This document shows positions 18,872 to 28,125 of a DNA stretch of 54,048 nt, piece by piece. Source of the DNA: Spirulina subsalsa CS-330 (GTDB taxonomy: Bacteria; Cyanobacteriota; Cyanobacteriia; Cyanobacteriales; Spirulinaceae); the NCBI RefSeq assembly GCF_028330765.1, contig NZ_JAQMTY010000176.1, positions 1-54,048 on the forward strand, written 5' to 3'. Both the position numbers and the translations under genes were made by a program. The notes under the pieces were generated by a model. That model ran no database searches and had not been told where the DNA came from. It saw only the letters and a list, made by a program, of their open reading frames with translations. Every line of letters starts with the position of its first letter. Position 1 is the first letter of the stretch.

Positions 18872-19783
18872 TTAAACCCGGGCCCCTTGGCAGTCGGCTG
18901 CAATTTGCGCTTTGAGGGCATCGAGAGAGGGAAATTTTTGTTCAGGGCGGATGAATTTTTCGATGGCGATCGCCAGGGTTTCGCCGTAGAGATCCCCCGA
19001 CCAGTCAAGTAAATGCACTTCAATCGTCGGCTTGGTTCCGGAGACCGTGGGACGACAGCCGATATTCATCACGCCGGTTAGGTTACTCAGACCCGCTGCA
19101 CTAGACACCCGCACCCGATAGACCCCGTGGCGCGGCAGCAGCTTTTGGTCGGGGACTTGCAGGTTGGCGGTGGGGAAGCCGATGGTGCGGCCCAGTTGTT
19201 GGCCTTGGACGACTACGCCGTGCAGGGTGTAGGGGCGACCGAGGGCGGCGGTGGCGATCGCCATATCCCCCGCCGCCAAGGCCTGGCGAATCCCGGAACT
19301 GCTCACCCGTTCGGTATCGTGACAATGGAGGGGGGTAATCCGCACCTCACAACCAGAGGCGGCGGCGATCGCTTGTAAGGCCGTCGCCGTGCCGCTGCGA
19401 TCGCGCCCAAAACAAAAATCCGCCCCGACGCTGACCCGTTGGGCCTGGAGTTGGGCGATTAATATCTCGTCTACAAATGCCTGGGGAGTCATCCGCGCCA
19501 ATGTGGCCGTAAAGGGCAGCAGCACCAATTGTTCAATCCCAAAGGCTTCGAGCTGCTGGACTTTTTCCGCTAAGGGGGTGAGGAGGGGGCGGCGATCGCC
19601 CGAAAAAAACTCGCGGGGATGGGGGTCGAAGGTCACCACCGTAGACACCAAGGGACTCTCGCCCAATTGCGGGCGAGCGATGGGGGCCATCACGGTCTGA
19701 TGCCCTCGGTGAACGCCGTCAAAATTGCCAAGGGCAAGAGCAGTGGGGGTTAACGCTTGTTGAGTCGAAGAAGTAATCCACAC
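18872..19783 (-). CDS. ribF: Bifunctional riboflavin kinase / FAD synthetase
   Basis: RibF phosphorylates riboflavin to FMN and adenylates FMN to FAD. The 303 residues contain an N-terminal nucleotidyltransferase domain with GNFDGVHRGH (19-28) and SSSGIRQAL, then a C-terminal flavokinase domain with GRTIGFPTANL and GVMNIGCRPT. Length is normal. It lies upstream of moxR on the same strand with an 92-bp gap and downstream of the acylphosphatase gene. Confidence 0.95.
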   Translation of the reverse strand: MWITSSTQQALTPTALALGNFDGVHRGHQTVMAPIARPQLGESPLVSTVVTFDPHPREFFSGDRRPLLTPLAEKVQQLEAFGIEQLVLLPFTATLARMTPQAFVDEILIAQLQAQRVSVGADFCFGRDRSGTATALQAIAAASGCEVRITPLHCHDTERVSSSGIRQALAAGDMAIATAALGRPYTLHGVVVQGQQLGRTIGFPTANLQVPDQKLLPRHGVYRVRVSSAAGLSNLTGVMNIGCRPTVSGTKPTIEVHLLDWSGDLYGETLAIAIEKFIRPEQKFPSLDALKAQIAADCQGARV

Positions 19784-19851
19784 GCTTTACATTTTGACAC
19801 AATTGCCGTCATTTCCTCACAGTGGATCTCAACTCTCGGCAAATACCACCC

Positions 19852-20151
19852 TCAATAGCGCACTTCAAAGCCGTTAAGCCCCCGCACCGTCCGATATTCC
19901 ACCTCAACCCGCTGCACGATCGCCGCATCCGATCCCGAATGACACCAATCCACCATCTTTTCCACCGCCCCCTTCGGCCCCTCAAAAATAGCTTCAACGC
20001 GGCGATCGTTAAGATTGCGCACCCACCCCCGTAGCCCCGCTTGTTGCGCCCGTGCGACGGTGGCAAAGCGATAGCCAACCCCCTGCACTTTGCCAGAAAT
20101 CCAAACATGGGCATGGACAACAGAGGGTTGTGATGAGTAATTCATGGGCAT
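19852..20151 (-). CDS. acyP: Acylphosphatase
   Basis: The enzyme hydrolyses acyl phosphates such as carbamoyl and 1,3-bisphosphoglycerate. Motifs are GKVQGVGYRF with the phosphate-binding loop and arginine, GWVRNLNDRRVEAIFEG with the catalytic asparagine, and the C-terminal NGFEVRY. I chose ATG 20151 (MPMNYSSQPS), giving 99 residues; ATG 20145 is equally possible, and an upstream ATG at 20184 would add residues unlike the family. Confidence 0.93.
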   Translation of the reverse strand: MPMNYSSQPSVVHAHVWISGKVQGVGYRFATVARAQQAGLRGWVRNLNDRRVEAIFEGPKGAVEKMVDWCHSGSDAAIVQRVEVEYRTVRGLNGFEVRY

Positions 20152-20280
20152 TTGAGGCAATTTTAGGGATAGATCCACAGCCACAGGGCTATTTCAGATC
20201 TACGGTACGGTATCATGGGCGGCTTTCAAAAAATCGTTCGGGTCATTGCCAGTTCCACTGCGATCGCATCAGCCGGCACA

Positions 20281-20441
20281 CCCATGGGTTAGAACCCCTC
20301 ACCCTAAATCCCTCTCCCAAGCGGGGCGAGGGACTTCTGACTCCGTCTCCCTTTCTCCCTTCTTGGGAGAAGGGGTTGGGGGATGAGGGCTATACAATCT
20401 AGATGTGCCAAAGTGGGATGCTCCCCATGGGTTAGAACCCC
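20281..20441. repeat. CCCTCTCCC-type repeat between two 18-bp direct repeats
   Basis: An 18-bp sequence (CCCATGGGTTAGAACCCC) occurs at 20281-20298 and again, identically, at 20424-20441. Between them is a C- and G-rich inverted repeat (20299-20398, arms like CCCTCTCCC/GGGAGAAGGG) of the same type found at 44006 and 44995. The second direct repeat includes the stop codon of the DUF1400 gene. Confidence 0.75.
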
Positions 20442-21019
20442 AAGGCTCCAAGCACATCTTCAACGGTTTCAATCCCGTCGCCCGCCGCTTCAATCATCGG
20501 ACGCGCCCGCTGCACCGCCTCCATCAATTTTTCGCCATCCACATACATCGTGTCGGTGGGATAGTTTTCAAAAAATTCTAACAGGGACACCCGATTATCT
20601 TGGGCTGAGGTGGCGATCGCCGCCCGCAATGCTGGCACACTTTCCTCACGGCTATCCGGGTGAACCACCTGGCCCGCTTCCGCTAAGACACTATCCCCGT
20701 GGGAACTGTTCAACGCGCCTTGCAGCACAAGATAATTCACCGGCACAGTCCGATTCAGAGCCTCCCGGAGCAGGGCAGGATCTTGTTGGCTCAAGCTCAC
20801 CAATAATCCCAAGGAGGGGGATTGTTTTCCCGTTTCCGCAAAGCGGGTAATCTCTGACACTGGGATCGAATGGCGCAGAAAACCGTAGGTCAAAACAATA
20901 TCCTTCGCAGCATAGGCGGCCGTGCTGGGCAGGAAGGTTGCGAGGGTGATGACCGTGGCCAGACTCGCCGTTTGCACCATTGTCCGAAGGGAGAAGAACG
21001 CCATAACAAAAAACCTCAA
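20432..21019 (-). CDS. Exported DUF1400 protein
   Basis: The 195-residue product has a signal peptide (to about AAYAA, residue 37) and then the DUF1400 pattern: KDIVLTYGFLRHSIPVSE, a run of helices, and PVNYLVLQGALN. This domain is found in cyanobacteria, often ahead of an alpha/beta hydrolase; here it stands alone, without a hydrolase domain. Residues 165-195 are helical and end GALGF. An internal start at ATG 21004 is possible. Function is unknown. Confidence 0.8.
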   Translation of the reverse strand: MRFFVMAFFSLRTMVQTASLATVITLATFLPSTAAYAAKDIVLTYGFLRHSIPVSEITRFAETGKQSPSLGLLVSLSQQDPALLREALNRTVPVNYLVLQGALNSSHGDSVLAEAGQVVHPDSREESVPALRAAIATSAQDNRVSLLEFFENYPTDTMYVDGEKLMEAVQRARPMIEAAGDGIETVEDVLGALGF

Positions 21020-21126
21020 CCAAGTAGAAAAAAAGAGCGATCAGCGTGAGCCAGGAACGTCAGCGATGGATCTGGGGCTGATTCCTATTCATGATGACGG
21101 ATTCGGGGGCGAAAAGATGCCGCCGA

Positions 21127-23355
21127 TCAACCACTTTCTTGACCGGACTCCTGGGAATTTTGGGCAACATAATCGGCCCACATTTGATCATAGGCGGCTT
21201 CCATATTGCGGGCGAATTGCCGACCGTTCCAGAGAGGAGCCGATCGCCGCGCTGCCCGTAATTTCAGCATCACCTGCTGACGTAATTCGGCATCCGTGCC
21301 CAATTTCACCCCCCAGTCCACATATTCGGCGGCGCTGTGGGCGATGCCTTCGGTGATTCCGGCGTTGAGCATCATTGTGTAGCTGTTGCGGGCGGCGAAC
21401 TGTTGGCCGACGCGGGTGACGAGGGGAATGCCCATCCAGAGGGTTTCCATGGTGGTGGTTGCGCCGTTGTAGGGGTAGGTGTCGAGGATGATATCGGCGA
21501 TCGCCATATTGGCGCGGTGGTTGGCTTCGGCAAAGTCCACGCCGAGGAACTTGAGGCGATCGCGCTCTACCCCCACCTGATCGGCAAGGGTTAAAAACGC
21601 CCGTTCCATATCTTCGGTATCGTTCGATCCCTTAATTAAAAAGTAACTACCGGGCACATTTTTGACAATTTCCAATTGCAGCCGCATCGTGTCGGGGTGA
21701 CGTTTATAGCCTTTTTGGACGCTGTAGAATGCGATCGCCTCTGTTGGTATGTCTAAATCCTCCCGGCGCAGGGTCGGCAACCCCACCTCAAACCCATCGC
21801 AGGCAATATAACTATTCGGCAGCCGCACAATTTTTTCCTGATAATAGTCCTGAGCATTCTCTGGCAACACATAATCATCAGCAATAAAATAATCAATCGT
21901 CGGAATCCCCGACGCATCCCACCCCAACCATGTCACCTGAATCGGCGCAGGTTTCAAGATCACTACACTACACACCGTATCCACAGTGATGCTATCGAGT
22001 TCGATTAAAATATCAATTTCGTCCTCAAAAATAGCATCGGCTAAACTGGCCACATCCGTTGCTTTAAAGGACTGCTTCACCTGCGACACATACCAATCTT
22101 GGAGCGGTTCATGATAATCCGGCATGGCCATTAAATAGGCGTAGGTGTCGTATTTTTCGCGATCGCAATGCTGAAACAAGGCCCGCGCTAACCACCCCAC
22201 GGAATGCCGCCGTAAACAATAGGATAAATAGCCGATTCTTAACTTGCGATGGGGGTCGCGGGTTTGGATGCGATCGCGATGCCCTTGGGCGTAGCGGGCT
22301 TGGCGTTGAGGCGTGTGGCGGGCCGTGTTTTCAGCGCAAACTTGGGTGATCTGTTGCTGGAGGCGGTGGCGATCGGCCGGTGCATCTTGAAAATAGGGCG
22401 CGAAAAAATAACTATTAAATAACCGAGAAATTTGATCGAGGGCCAAATCTTGCGGGCGAGTGGTCACAAATTCCTGTAACAGTACCTGCTGATTCTGAAA
22501 AATTTCTGTACTTTCGTCCCATTTCCCCCCGGTAATCACCACAGATTTTAAGAGTGTTTTCAGAGCATCAATGCGATCGGCTAAGGATGTCACTAAACTG
22601 AGGTGATGTCGTGCTGCTGCGATGCCCTTTTGATACTGATCCGAGTTTTGATAAAATTCGGCCCGTGATGCGGTTAATTCGGTATTCAGCGGGTCAATTA
22701 TGAGGCCTTGCTCACAAATTTGGGCCGCGAGATAGGGCATATTTTTCAGATAGCCAATATTTTTAGCCGCTTGCCCCAACAGATCCCCATAGGTTTTCGC
22801 CTGTTCTGTTCCGATAAAATAGGGCAAACTCGCTTCTATAATGGTCAACATTTGCGGATGACCCGGATCACGATTCAATAACTCTTGCATCACTGCCATC
22901 CAGAGCATCGGATCAAAGGATTCTTGCGGGGTCTGCAACAGGTCAGCGAGGGGAGCCTGATCCAGTTGGGGGCTGCAATATTGTTCGGTTTTGAGGTTAA
23001 GGCGGAGGCTTTGTAAGTGGCTATCGATGCGATCGGGAAACAGGACTTGGATTTGTTCACGAATTTTCACCGCTTGCTGAATATCGCCCTGGAGTTCTTG
23101 ATAGAAGGCTTCATGGTTGAGGATGTCGAATAGTTCCCGCTGCCACTGTTCTAGCTCGGCATCGTCACCCCCAAACATCCCCATCAACCATGTTGAATCC
23201 GCATCTTCCGGTTGACCATTCAACAACAACACCAGCCCCAAATACCAATAATTGGTTTTATTTTGGGGATCTTGTTGAAGGGCGGCTTCATACTGTTGAA
23301 TCGCGTCGAAATAGTGACCAGCACGATAAAGGTCTTGAGGGTTAATATCTGGCAT
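21127..23355 (-). CDS. SPINDLY-type O-GlcNAc transferase with TPR region
   Basis: The 742-residue protein starts with TPR-like helices (about 1-50, NPQDLYRAGHYFDAIQQYE) and a long helical middle. The C-terminal half (about 365-735) is a GT41 catalytic region: LRIGYLSYCLRRHSVGWLA, APIQVTWLGWDASGIPTIDY, and TTTMETLWMGIPLVT with the donor-binding loop. Such enzymes transfer N-acetylglucosamine or another sugar to serine and threonine. It lies just downstream of a pilin gene on the same strand, so pilin is a reasonable substrate, though this is inference. Confidence 0.9.
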   Translation of the reverse strand: MPDINPQDLYRAGHYFDAIQQYEAALQQDPQNKTNYWYLGLVLLLNGQPEDADSTWLMGMFGGDDAELEQWQRELFDILNHEAFYQELQGDIQQAVKIREQIQVLFPDRIDSHLQSLRLNLKTEQYCSPQLDQAPLADLLQTPQESFDPMLWMAVMQELLNRDPGHPQMLTIIEASLPYFIGTEQAKTYGDLLGQAAKNIGYLKNMPYLAAQICEQGLIIDPLNTELTASRAEFYQNSDQYQKGIAAARHHLSLVTSLADRIDALKTLLKSVVITGGKWDESTEIFQNQQVLLQEFVTTRPQDLALDQISRLFNSYFFAPYFQDAPADRHRLQQQITQVCAENTARHTPQRQARYAQGHRDRIQTRDPHRKLRIGYLSYCLRRHSVGWLARALFQHCDREKYDTYAYLMAMPDYHEPLQDWYVSQVKQSFKATDVASLADAIFEDEIDILIELDSITVDTVCSVVILKPAPIQVTWLGWDASGIPTIDYFIADDYVLPENAQDYYQEKIVRLPNSYIACDGFEVGLPTLRREDLDIPTEAIAFYSVQKGYKRHPDTMRLQLEIVKNVPGSYFLIKGSNDTEDMERAFLTLADQVGVERDRLKFLGVDFAEANHRANMAIADIILDTYPYNGATTTMETLWMGIPLVTRVGQQFAARNSYTMMLNAGITEGIAHSAAEYVDWGVKLGTDAELRQQVMLKLRAARRSAPLWNGRQFARNMEAAYDQMWADYVAQNSQESGQESG

Positions 23356-23404
23356 TGTGTAGGGCTTAAATCAGCAACAGTGAGGGCAGAGCGTTCCAAT
23401 GATA

Positions 23405-23433
23405 AAGGTGAGTTGAATAGCTCAACTCACCTT
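23405..23433 (-). terminator. Perfect 12-bp hairpin after the pilin gene
   Basis: AAGGTGAGTTGA and TCAACTCACCTT form a perfect stem around a 5-base loop, 41 bp past the pilin stop. Only a short T/A-rich stretch follows on the minus strand. It likely ends or attenuates the pilin transcript before the glycosyltransferase gene. Confidence 0.7.
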
Positions 23434-23473
23434 GATGGCATTACGCCTTAAATCACGAGAACTTAAGCGACGT

Positions 23474-24079
23474 TTATGCGCCCAAATCTTTCCATTGGGT
23501 GCTGCCACCGACAGAGTCACCCAAGTTAGCACAGACCCGTGCCGGAGCACCATCTACTGTCGGTGCTTTAGGAGCGGGTTCAAAAGTGTTACCACCAGCT
23601 TGAAGACTTGTCACTTTGATGGATTCGCAAAGGCTGGCTTGAGTGGTGGCTTCCCCTGCATTGTTACCACCGGCTGCACCGGAAAATTCAGTTGCCACAA
23701 CACCGATGTAAGCTTTCAAACTAGGCTTAATGGGAGTTGCGTAGATCCGAGCCGCAGTCGATGTATTGTTGGTCATGATCTGATAGCGATAGTTCACGGT
23801 TTGAGTAGCAACACCCAAGCCCAGTTGTAGAATATCGCTTTGGAAAGATTGGGATTCCAAGTAGGAAGCCTGTTGACCGCGCATCAAAGCGCCGATGTTG
23901 TTGCGGGCTTCTGATTGTTTTGCTTTGTTGGCTTGACCCAAGAGGGAAGGCAACGCGATCGCAGCAAGAATACCGATAATGATGATCACAACGAGCAGTT
24001 CGATCAGGGTGAAACCCTCATCTTCTTTGCGGGTGCTATTGAGATACTGTAAAAATTTGGCCTGAAATTCTGGTTTCAT
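23474..24079 (-). CDS. Type IV pilin-like protein
   Basis: I choose ATG 24079 (MKPEFQAKFLQYL), giving 201 residues. A 22-residue polar leader ends in the prepilin peptidase site EG^FTLIELLVV with the essential glutamate at +5, followed by the hydrophobic helix (to ALPSLLG). The C-terminal part has a cysteine pair (SLCES and RVCAN) likely to form the D-loop disulphide. Threonine, serine and asparagine are frequent, which suits glycosylation. It may be a major pilin (PilA-like) or a pseudopilin. It is flanked by a methyltransferase and an O-GlcNAc transferase. Confidence 0.9.
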   Translation of the reverse strand: MKPEFQAKFLQYLNSTRKEDEGFTLIELLVVIIIIGILAAIALPSLLGQANKAKQSEARNNIGALMRGQQASYLESQSFQSDILQLGLGVATQTVNYRYQIMTNNTSTAARIYATPIKPSLKAYIGVVATEFSGAAGGNNAGEATTQASLCESIKVTSLQAGGNTFEPAPKAPTVDGAPARVCANLGDSVGGSTQWKDLGA

Positions 24080-24179
24080 AGGACGTTTTGCCTCAACGCT
24101 GGCTAGCTTCTGTGTGTAAGATACCCAGTTTAAACCCATGACCTATCACCGACGCTAAATTTTTTTAAATTGTTGCCCC

Positions 24180-25499
24180 TCAACGGGTGATCAGCAGATA
24201 TCCCCCGGCCTCTAACCCCTGTACGGTGCTGTAGACTGCGGCTTGGGCATCGTCGGGAGTGGTGGGGGTGTTGGTGATTGGGTTAATGGGGTGCAGGGTT
24301 TGCCAGCGTTGGGCGATCGCTTGAAAGGTTTGGGGGCCGTTGAGTAACGGCAGCAGAATACAGGCGGCTAGTGTGGCATCAACGAGGGCAGATGCGCCTC
24401 GTTCCGGTAAAAAGGCTTGGATGTTGAGGGGGTTGAATTGGGTTGCACAGCGTTCTAGTTCGGCTCGGAAGGCGGGGGTGTTCAGTTGGGGGTGGAGGTG
24501 AATTGTAGAACTGCGCCAGTCCGATCGCCCCCAGGCTGCGATCGGTTTAATGTCCTGAGGGAGTTGGGGATGGCTGCACCAAAGGTCAATGAGGCGGTTA
24601 GTGGGGTGAAACAGTTCAAAGAGAGCGAGTTGATCTTCAATACTGGCTTCGGGGAGAGCCATTTCCCAAAAGGGAGGCAGATTATTCGGGGTTTTGAACA
24701 AATCGAGGAGGTTCCATTTTTGCCATTCCACCATGCTGATAAAGTCGAGTTGGGTGAGGCGGAGCAATTCAAAGACGTGAGGCACGGAAAAGCCGCGATC
24801 GCCCATTAGCAAATAATTCGCCAAAATTGATTCTTTCGACTCTCCTACCTTTTGCCAGTTGGCCCGCTGTTTCAGCAGGGTGTAATCATGAAGCGCTTCA
24901 AAGGTTTCCCGCACCACATCGACTTCCACATCTTCAGGATTACTATCCATTAGCCCCATCATCCGAAACGCCGTTTGCACCCGTAACATCGTTTCACGGC
25001 CATAAAGACTATGGAGATTAAACCGGAGGATGCCCGTGGGTTTTAACACCCGACTCATGGCAGCCAAGCCCGCTGCTGGATCATCGAGTAAATACAGCAC
25101 CTCATCACAATTGATGTAGTCAAATTCAAGGCCCAAACTGGGTAAATCTTCAAGATCTAACACTTGAAATTCAACGTTTTCAATGCCATGGTACTGAATC
25201 CGCTTTTTGGCAAATTCCACCGATTCCGGGGACAGATCAACACCGATCACCTGGCTGCTCGGATTGGCTTGGGCGAGGCCGAGGGCTTTGATGCCGGAAC
25301 CACAACCCGCATCTAAAATCACCATGCCGGCCGGGTCGATCACGGTGCGATCGCGCCGATAAAACGCGGTAATCAAATTATGGATATAGAGAAAATCTGG
25401 ATCATCGGCGTAGGTATGTTCAACGGGGGTGCTGGGATAGGGGCAATGGTCGAATTGGCGGCGGATTTTTTCGCGGAGTTCGGGATCGGGGGTAGACAT
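24180..25499 (-). CDS. SAM-dependent methyltransferase with C-terminal extension
   Basis: The first half of this 439-residue protein is a class I methyltransferase: ILDAGCGSGIKALGLA (SAM loop), VIGVDLSPESVEFA, NVEFQVLDLEDLP and DYINCDEVLYLLDDP. The C-terminal half (about 225-439) is a separate alpha-helical or winged region, with a sequence like that seen after methyltransferase domains in cyanobacterial proteins; I do not recognise it. It sits 100 bp upstream of the pilin gene on the same strand. The substrate is unknown; the neighbourhood suggests a surface glycan or a protein. Confidence 0.8.
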   Translation of the reverse strand: MSTPDPELREKIRRQFDHCPYPSTPVEHTYADDPDFLYIHNLITAFYRRDRTVIDPAGMVILDAGCGSGIKALGLAQANPSSQVIGVDLSPESVEFAKKRIQYHGIENVEFQVLDLEDLPSLGLEFDYINCDEVLYLLDDPAAGLAAMSRVLKPTGILRFNLHSLYGRETMLRVQTAFRMMGLMDSNPEDVEVDVVRETFEALHDYTLLKQRANWQKVGESKESILANYLLMGDRGFSVPHVFELLRLTQLDFISMVEWQKWNLLDLFKTPNNLPPFWEMALPEASIEDQLALFELFHPTNRLIDLWCSHPQLPQDIKPIAAWGRSDWRSSTIHLHPQLNTPAFRAELERCATQFNPLNIQAFLPERGASALVDATLAACILLPLLNGPQTFQAIAQRWQTLHPINPITNTPTTPDDAQAAVYSTVQGLEAGGYLLITR

Positions 25500-25556
25500 A
25501 GGAAAGAATTACACAACAGATCAGCCGGTCAGGATTGACGCAGTGCGACGGGCAAA

Positions 25557-25576
25557 CAAGGGGTTTAAACCCCTTG
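25557..25576. repeat. 20-bp perfect palindrome upstream of ggt
   Basis: CAAGGGGTTTAAACCCCTTG is a perfect palindrome. The same CAAGGGG-CCCCTTG arms occur at 13282, 42056 and 45545, so this is a dispersed hairpin element. Here it could end the leftward or rightward transcript. Confidence 0.6.
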
Positions 25577-25675
25577 CCTCGCCAAAAATGTGTCAGGCCT
25601 GCCTGTATTTTAGCGGAGGCAACCTATGGCACAATCAAAAGCGGTTTCGTTGACAGGATCAATCCGTAGAGTGAT

Positions 25676-27223
25676 ATGGGCAAAACACGGGGTGGAGTAG
25701 CAGCCGGACATCCGCAGACCGCAGCGGCGGCGATGACGGTGTTTGAGGCGGGGGGGAATGCGTTTGATGCGATCGCAGCGGCCATGCTCGCGTCGTTTGT
25801 GACAGAACCCACCCTCACTTCAGCGGCGGGGGGCGGGTTTCTCTTGGCCCATGGGTGCGATCGCGCTCCCGTGCTCTACGACTTTTTTACCCAAACCCCC
25901 CGCGAAAAACGACCCGTGGCGGACTTGGATTTTTACCCCGTTGATGTCAATTTTGGCGATGCGGTGCAATCGTTTCATGTGGGCCTAGGGGCGATGGCGA
26001 CACCGGGGAATTTAGCGGGGGTGTGGACGGTACAGCAGGAGTTGGGGCGGTTGCCGTTTGGGGTGATTGCCGAGCCGGCGATCGCCTATGCCCGTGATGG
26101 TGTGCCCCTCAGCGACTTTCAAGAATTTTGCATCAACACCGTCCTCGCTCCGATTCTGCTCGAACGGGCCGAATCCCGCCGCATCTATGCGCCCACGGGT
26201 CGCCTCGTGCGGCACGGTGAACGGCTCGTACAGCGGGAGTTTGCCACCACCTTAGAAGCGATCGTGAGCGAGGGGATTGACCTGTTTTATCGCGGGGCGA
26301 TCGCCGATCAACTCGTCGCCGACTGTCAAACCCACGGCGGCTATCTCACCCACGCCGACCTTGCCCATTACCAAGTAATCAAACGGGACCCCCTGCCCAT
26401 TACCTATCGCGGTCAAACCCTCCTCACCAACCCGCCCCCCAGTTCCGGCGGCGCGTTAATGGCCTTTACCCTCCAACTCCTGGCCACCGCAGGCTTAGAC
26501 AGCCTGCCCTGGGGTAGCGAAACCCATCTCCGCGCCCTGATTCGCGCCATGCAACTGACGAACCAAGCCCGCACCGATGGCTACGACGATCGCATCTATG
26601 ACCCCAACATCACCGCTGATTTCCTCGGCGCGGATCACTTCGCCCCCTATCAAGCCGCCCTCGCCGCTGGGTTAAACCGTTGGGGCAGCACCACCCATAT
26701 CAGCGTCATGGATGAATGGGGCAACGCCGCCAGCGCCACCACCTCCAACGGCGAAGGTTCCGGCTACATGATTCCGGGAACGGGGATCATGGTTAACAAT
26801 ATGCTCGGAGAGGCGGATCTGAATCCCCAGGGGTTCCATGCGTGGGAAAGCGATCGCCGCATGTCTTCGATGATGGCCCCAACGATGATCCTCACTGATG
26901 GTCAGCCTACTCAGGTCTTTGGCTCTGGGGGGTCGAACCGAATTCGCACGGTACTCACGCAGATTGTGACGAATTTGGTGGACTTTGGGGATGATCTCAG
27001 TACCGCCATTGCTCGCCCGCGTTTGCATTGGGAAGGGGGGACATTAAATCTGGAACCGGGCTTAGGGGAAGGGCTAGAGTTGAGCGATCGCTACACCGAT
27101 CATCAACTGCATTGGCAAGCCCAAAATATGTTTTTTGGGGGGGTGCATGGGGTGGAACGCCTCCCCAGTGGCGAGTTTGCCGGGGCCGGGGACGATCGCA
27201 GAGGCGGCGCATTTTTGCCCTAA
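25676..27223 (+). CDS. ggt: Gamma-glutamyltransferase family protein
   Basis: The enzyme moves or hydrolyses gamma-glutamyl groups, chiefly of glutathione. The 515 residues include GGNAFDAIAAAML and SAAGGGFLLAHG at the start, PPSSGGALM in the middle, the autocleavage and nucleophile site TTHISV (Thr339), and the small subunit with NNMLGEADLNPQG and GSGGSNRI. Length is shorter than E. coli GGT. No signal peptide is seen, whereas many bacterial GGTs are exported, so this form may act in the cytoplasm or start further upstream. The start is ATG 25676. Confidence 0.9.
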   Translation: MGKTRGGVAAGHPQTAAAAMTVFEAGGNAFDAIAAAMLASFVTEPTLTSAAGGGFLLAHGCDRAPVLYDFFTQTPREKRPVADLDFYPVDVNFGDAVQSFHVGLGAMATPGNLAGVWTVQQELGRLPFGVIAEPAIAYARDGVPLSDFQEFCINTVLAPILLERAESRRIYAPTGRLVRHGERLVQREFATTLEAIVSEGIDLFYRGAIADQLVADCQTHGGYLTHADLAHYQVIKRDPLPITYRGQTLLTNPPPSSGGALMAFTLQLLATAGLDSLPWGSETHLRALIRAMQLTNQARTDGYDDRIYDPNITADFLGADHFAPYQAALAAGLNRWGSTTHISVMDEWGNAASATTSNGEGSGYMIPGTGIMVNNMLGEADLNPQGFHAWESDRRMSSMMAPTMILTDGQPTQVFGSGGSNRIRTVLTQIVTNLVDFGDDLSTAIARPRLHWEGGTLNLEPGLGEGLELSDRYTDHQLHWQAQNMFFGGVHGVERLPSGEFAGAGDDRRGGAFLP

Positions 27224-27372
27224 AACCTGCATTTTTTATTAAGAAGATGATCAAAAAACTTTAAAAATCGTTACAATGTGAGCAATAATTGAAAGCAAAT
27301 TTAGAAAACTCGCGATCAAGCCTGAAAACTACCGTTAAAATTAAGTTAGGTCTTGCAGGAGCACTTTGTTCA

Positions 27373-27513
27373 ATGGACTATCTAGACAAGGTATTGGAAC
27401 AACTCAAAGATTGGGCACGCCGGATTGTGGACGCTCTCTTTGGCCCGGAACCGGAACCCGAACCTGAGCTAATCCCAATTCCTGTGGACAATCCACGCCG
27501 CCATGTACGCTAG
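27373..27513 (+). CDS. Conserved 46-residue protein of unknown function
   Basis: I choose ATG 27373 (MDYLDKVLEQLKDWA), with AGGAG at 27355-27360 as ribosome binding site; an upstream in-frame ATG at 27289 lacks support. The protein has an amphipathic helix (1-25), a (PE)-rich acidic linker (GPEPEPEPE) and a proline-rich end (LIPIPVDNPRRHVR). Small proteins of this make-up look familiar from cyanobacterial genomes, but I know no function. aroQ follows 48 bp downstream. Confidence 0.75.
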   Translation: MDYLDKVLEQLKDWARRIVDALFGPEPEPEPELIPIPVDNPRRHVR

Positions 27514-27561
27514 TCCTTCGAGTGCTCAGTGCAAACTGAGTTCCTCTTTGAGGCAATAGTC

Positions 27562-28029
27562 ATGGCACACCACCCGAATACTCTGTTTAAACTCCTGGTT
27601 TTGCACGGCCCCAATCTCAATCTATTGGGCCGCCGCGAGCCAGGAGTTTATGGTACGGTCACTCTCGACGAAATTAACGCCGCCCTCACCACCGATGCAG
27701 CAGAATTAGGGGCAACGGTTGATTGCCTGCAATCCAATCATGAAGGGGTCTTGGTGGATCGGATTCATGATGCTTGGGGGGATATCGATGGCGTGATTAT
27801 TAATGCCGGAGCTTACACCCATACGAGTGTTGCGATCCGTGATGCGATCGCCGGGGTGCAAATTCCGACGGTGGAAGTTCATCTCAGTAATATTTACCAG
27901 CGCGAACCCTTTCGCCACCATTCCTATCTCGCGCCGGTAGTGATTGGGCAGATTAGCGGCTTTGGGGCGATGAGCTATCGCCTCGGTTTGCGGGCGATCG
28001 TGGCCCATCTTCAGGCCCTCAGCACCTAG
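27562..28029 (+). CDS. aroQ: Type II 3-dehydroquinate dehydratase
   Basis: AroQ removes water from 3-dehydroquinate, step three of the shikimate pathway. I choose ATG 27562 ([16 protein letters not shown]), preceded by GAGGCAA; the result is 155 residues, the usual length of the dodecameric enzyme. Visible: [18 protein letters not shown] with the active-site tyrosine, [16 protein letters not shown] and [15 protein letters not shown] with the catalytic histidine. Confidence 0.96.
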   Translation: MAHHPNTLFKLLVLHGPNLNLLGRREPGVYGTVTLDEINAALTTDAAELGATVDCLQSNHEGVLVDRIHDAWGDIDGVIINAGAYTHTSVAIRDAIAGVQIPTVEVHLSNIYQREPFRHHSYLAPVVIGQISGFGAMSYRLGLRAIVAHLQALST

Positions 28030-28125
28030 GATCGAGTCCGTTTCGGGGCGCATGATCAGAACGTTGGTCAGGTTTGGCAGGATTCGCCGCTAAAATTGGG
28101 TGTGCATCCTGAATATTGCCGTCCT

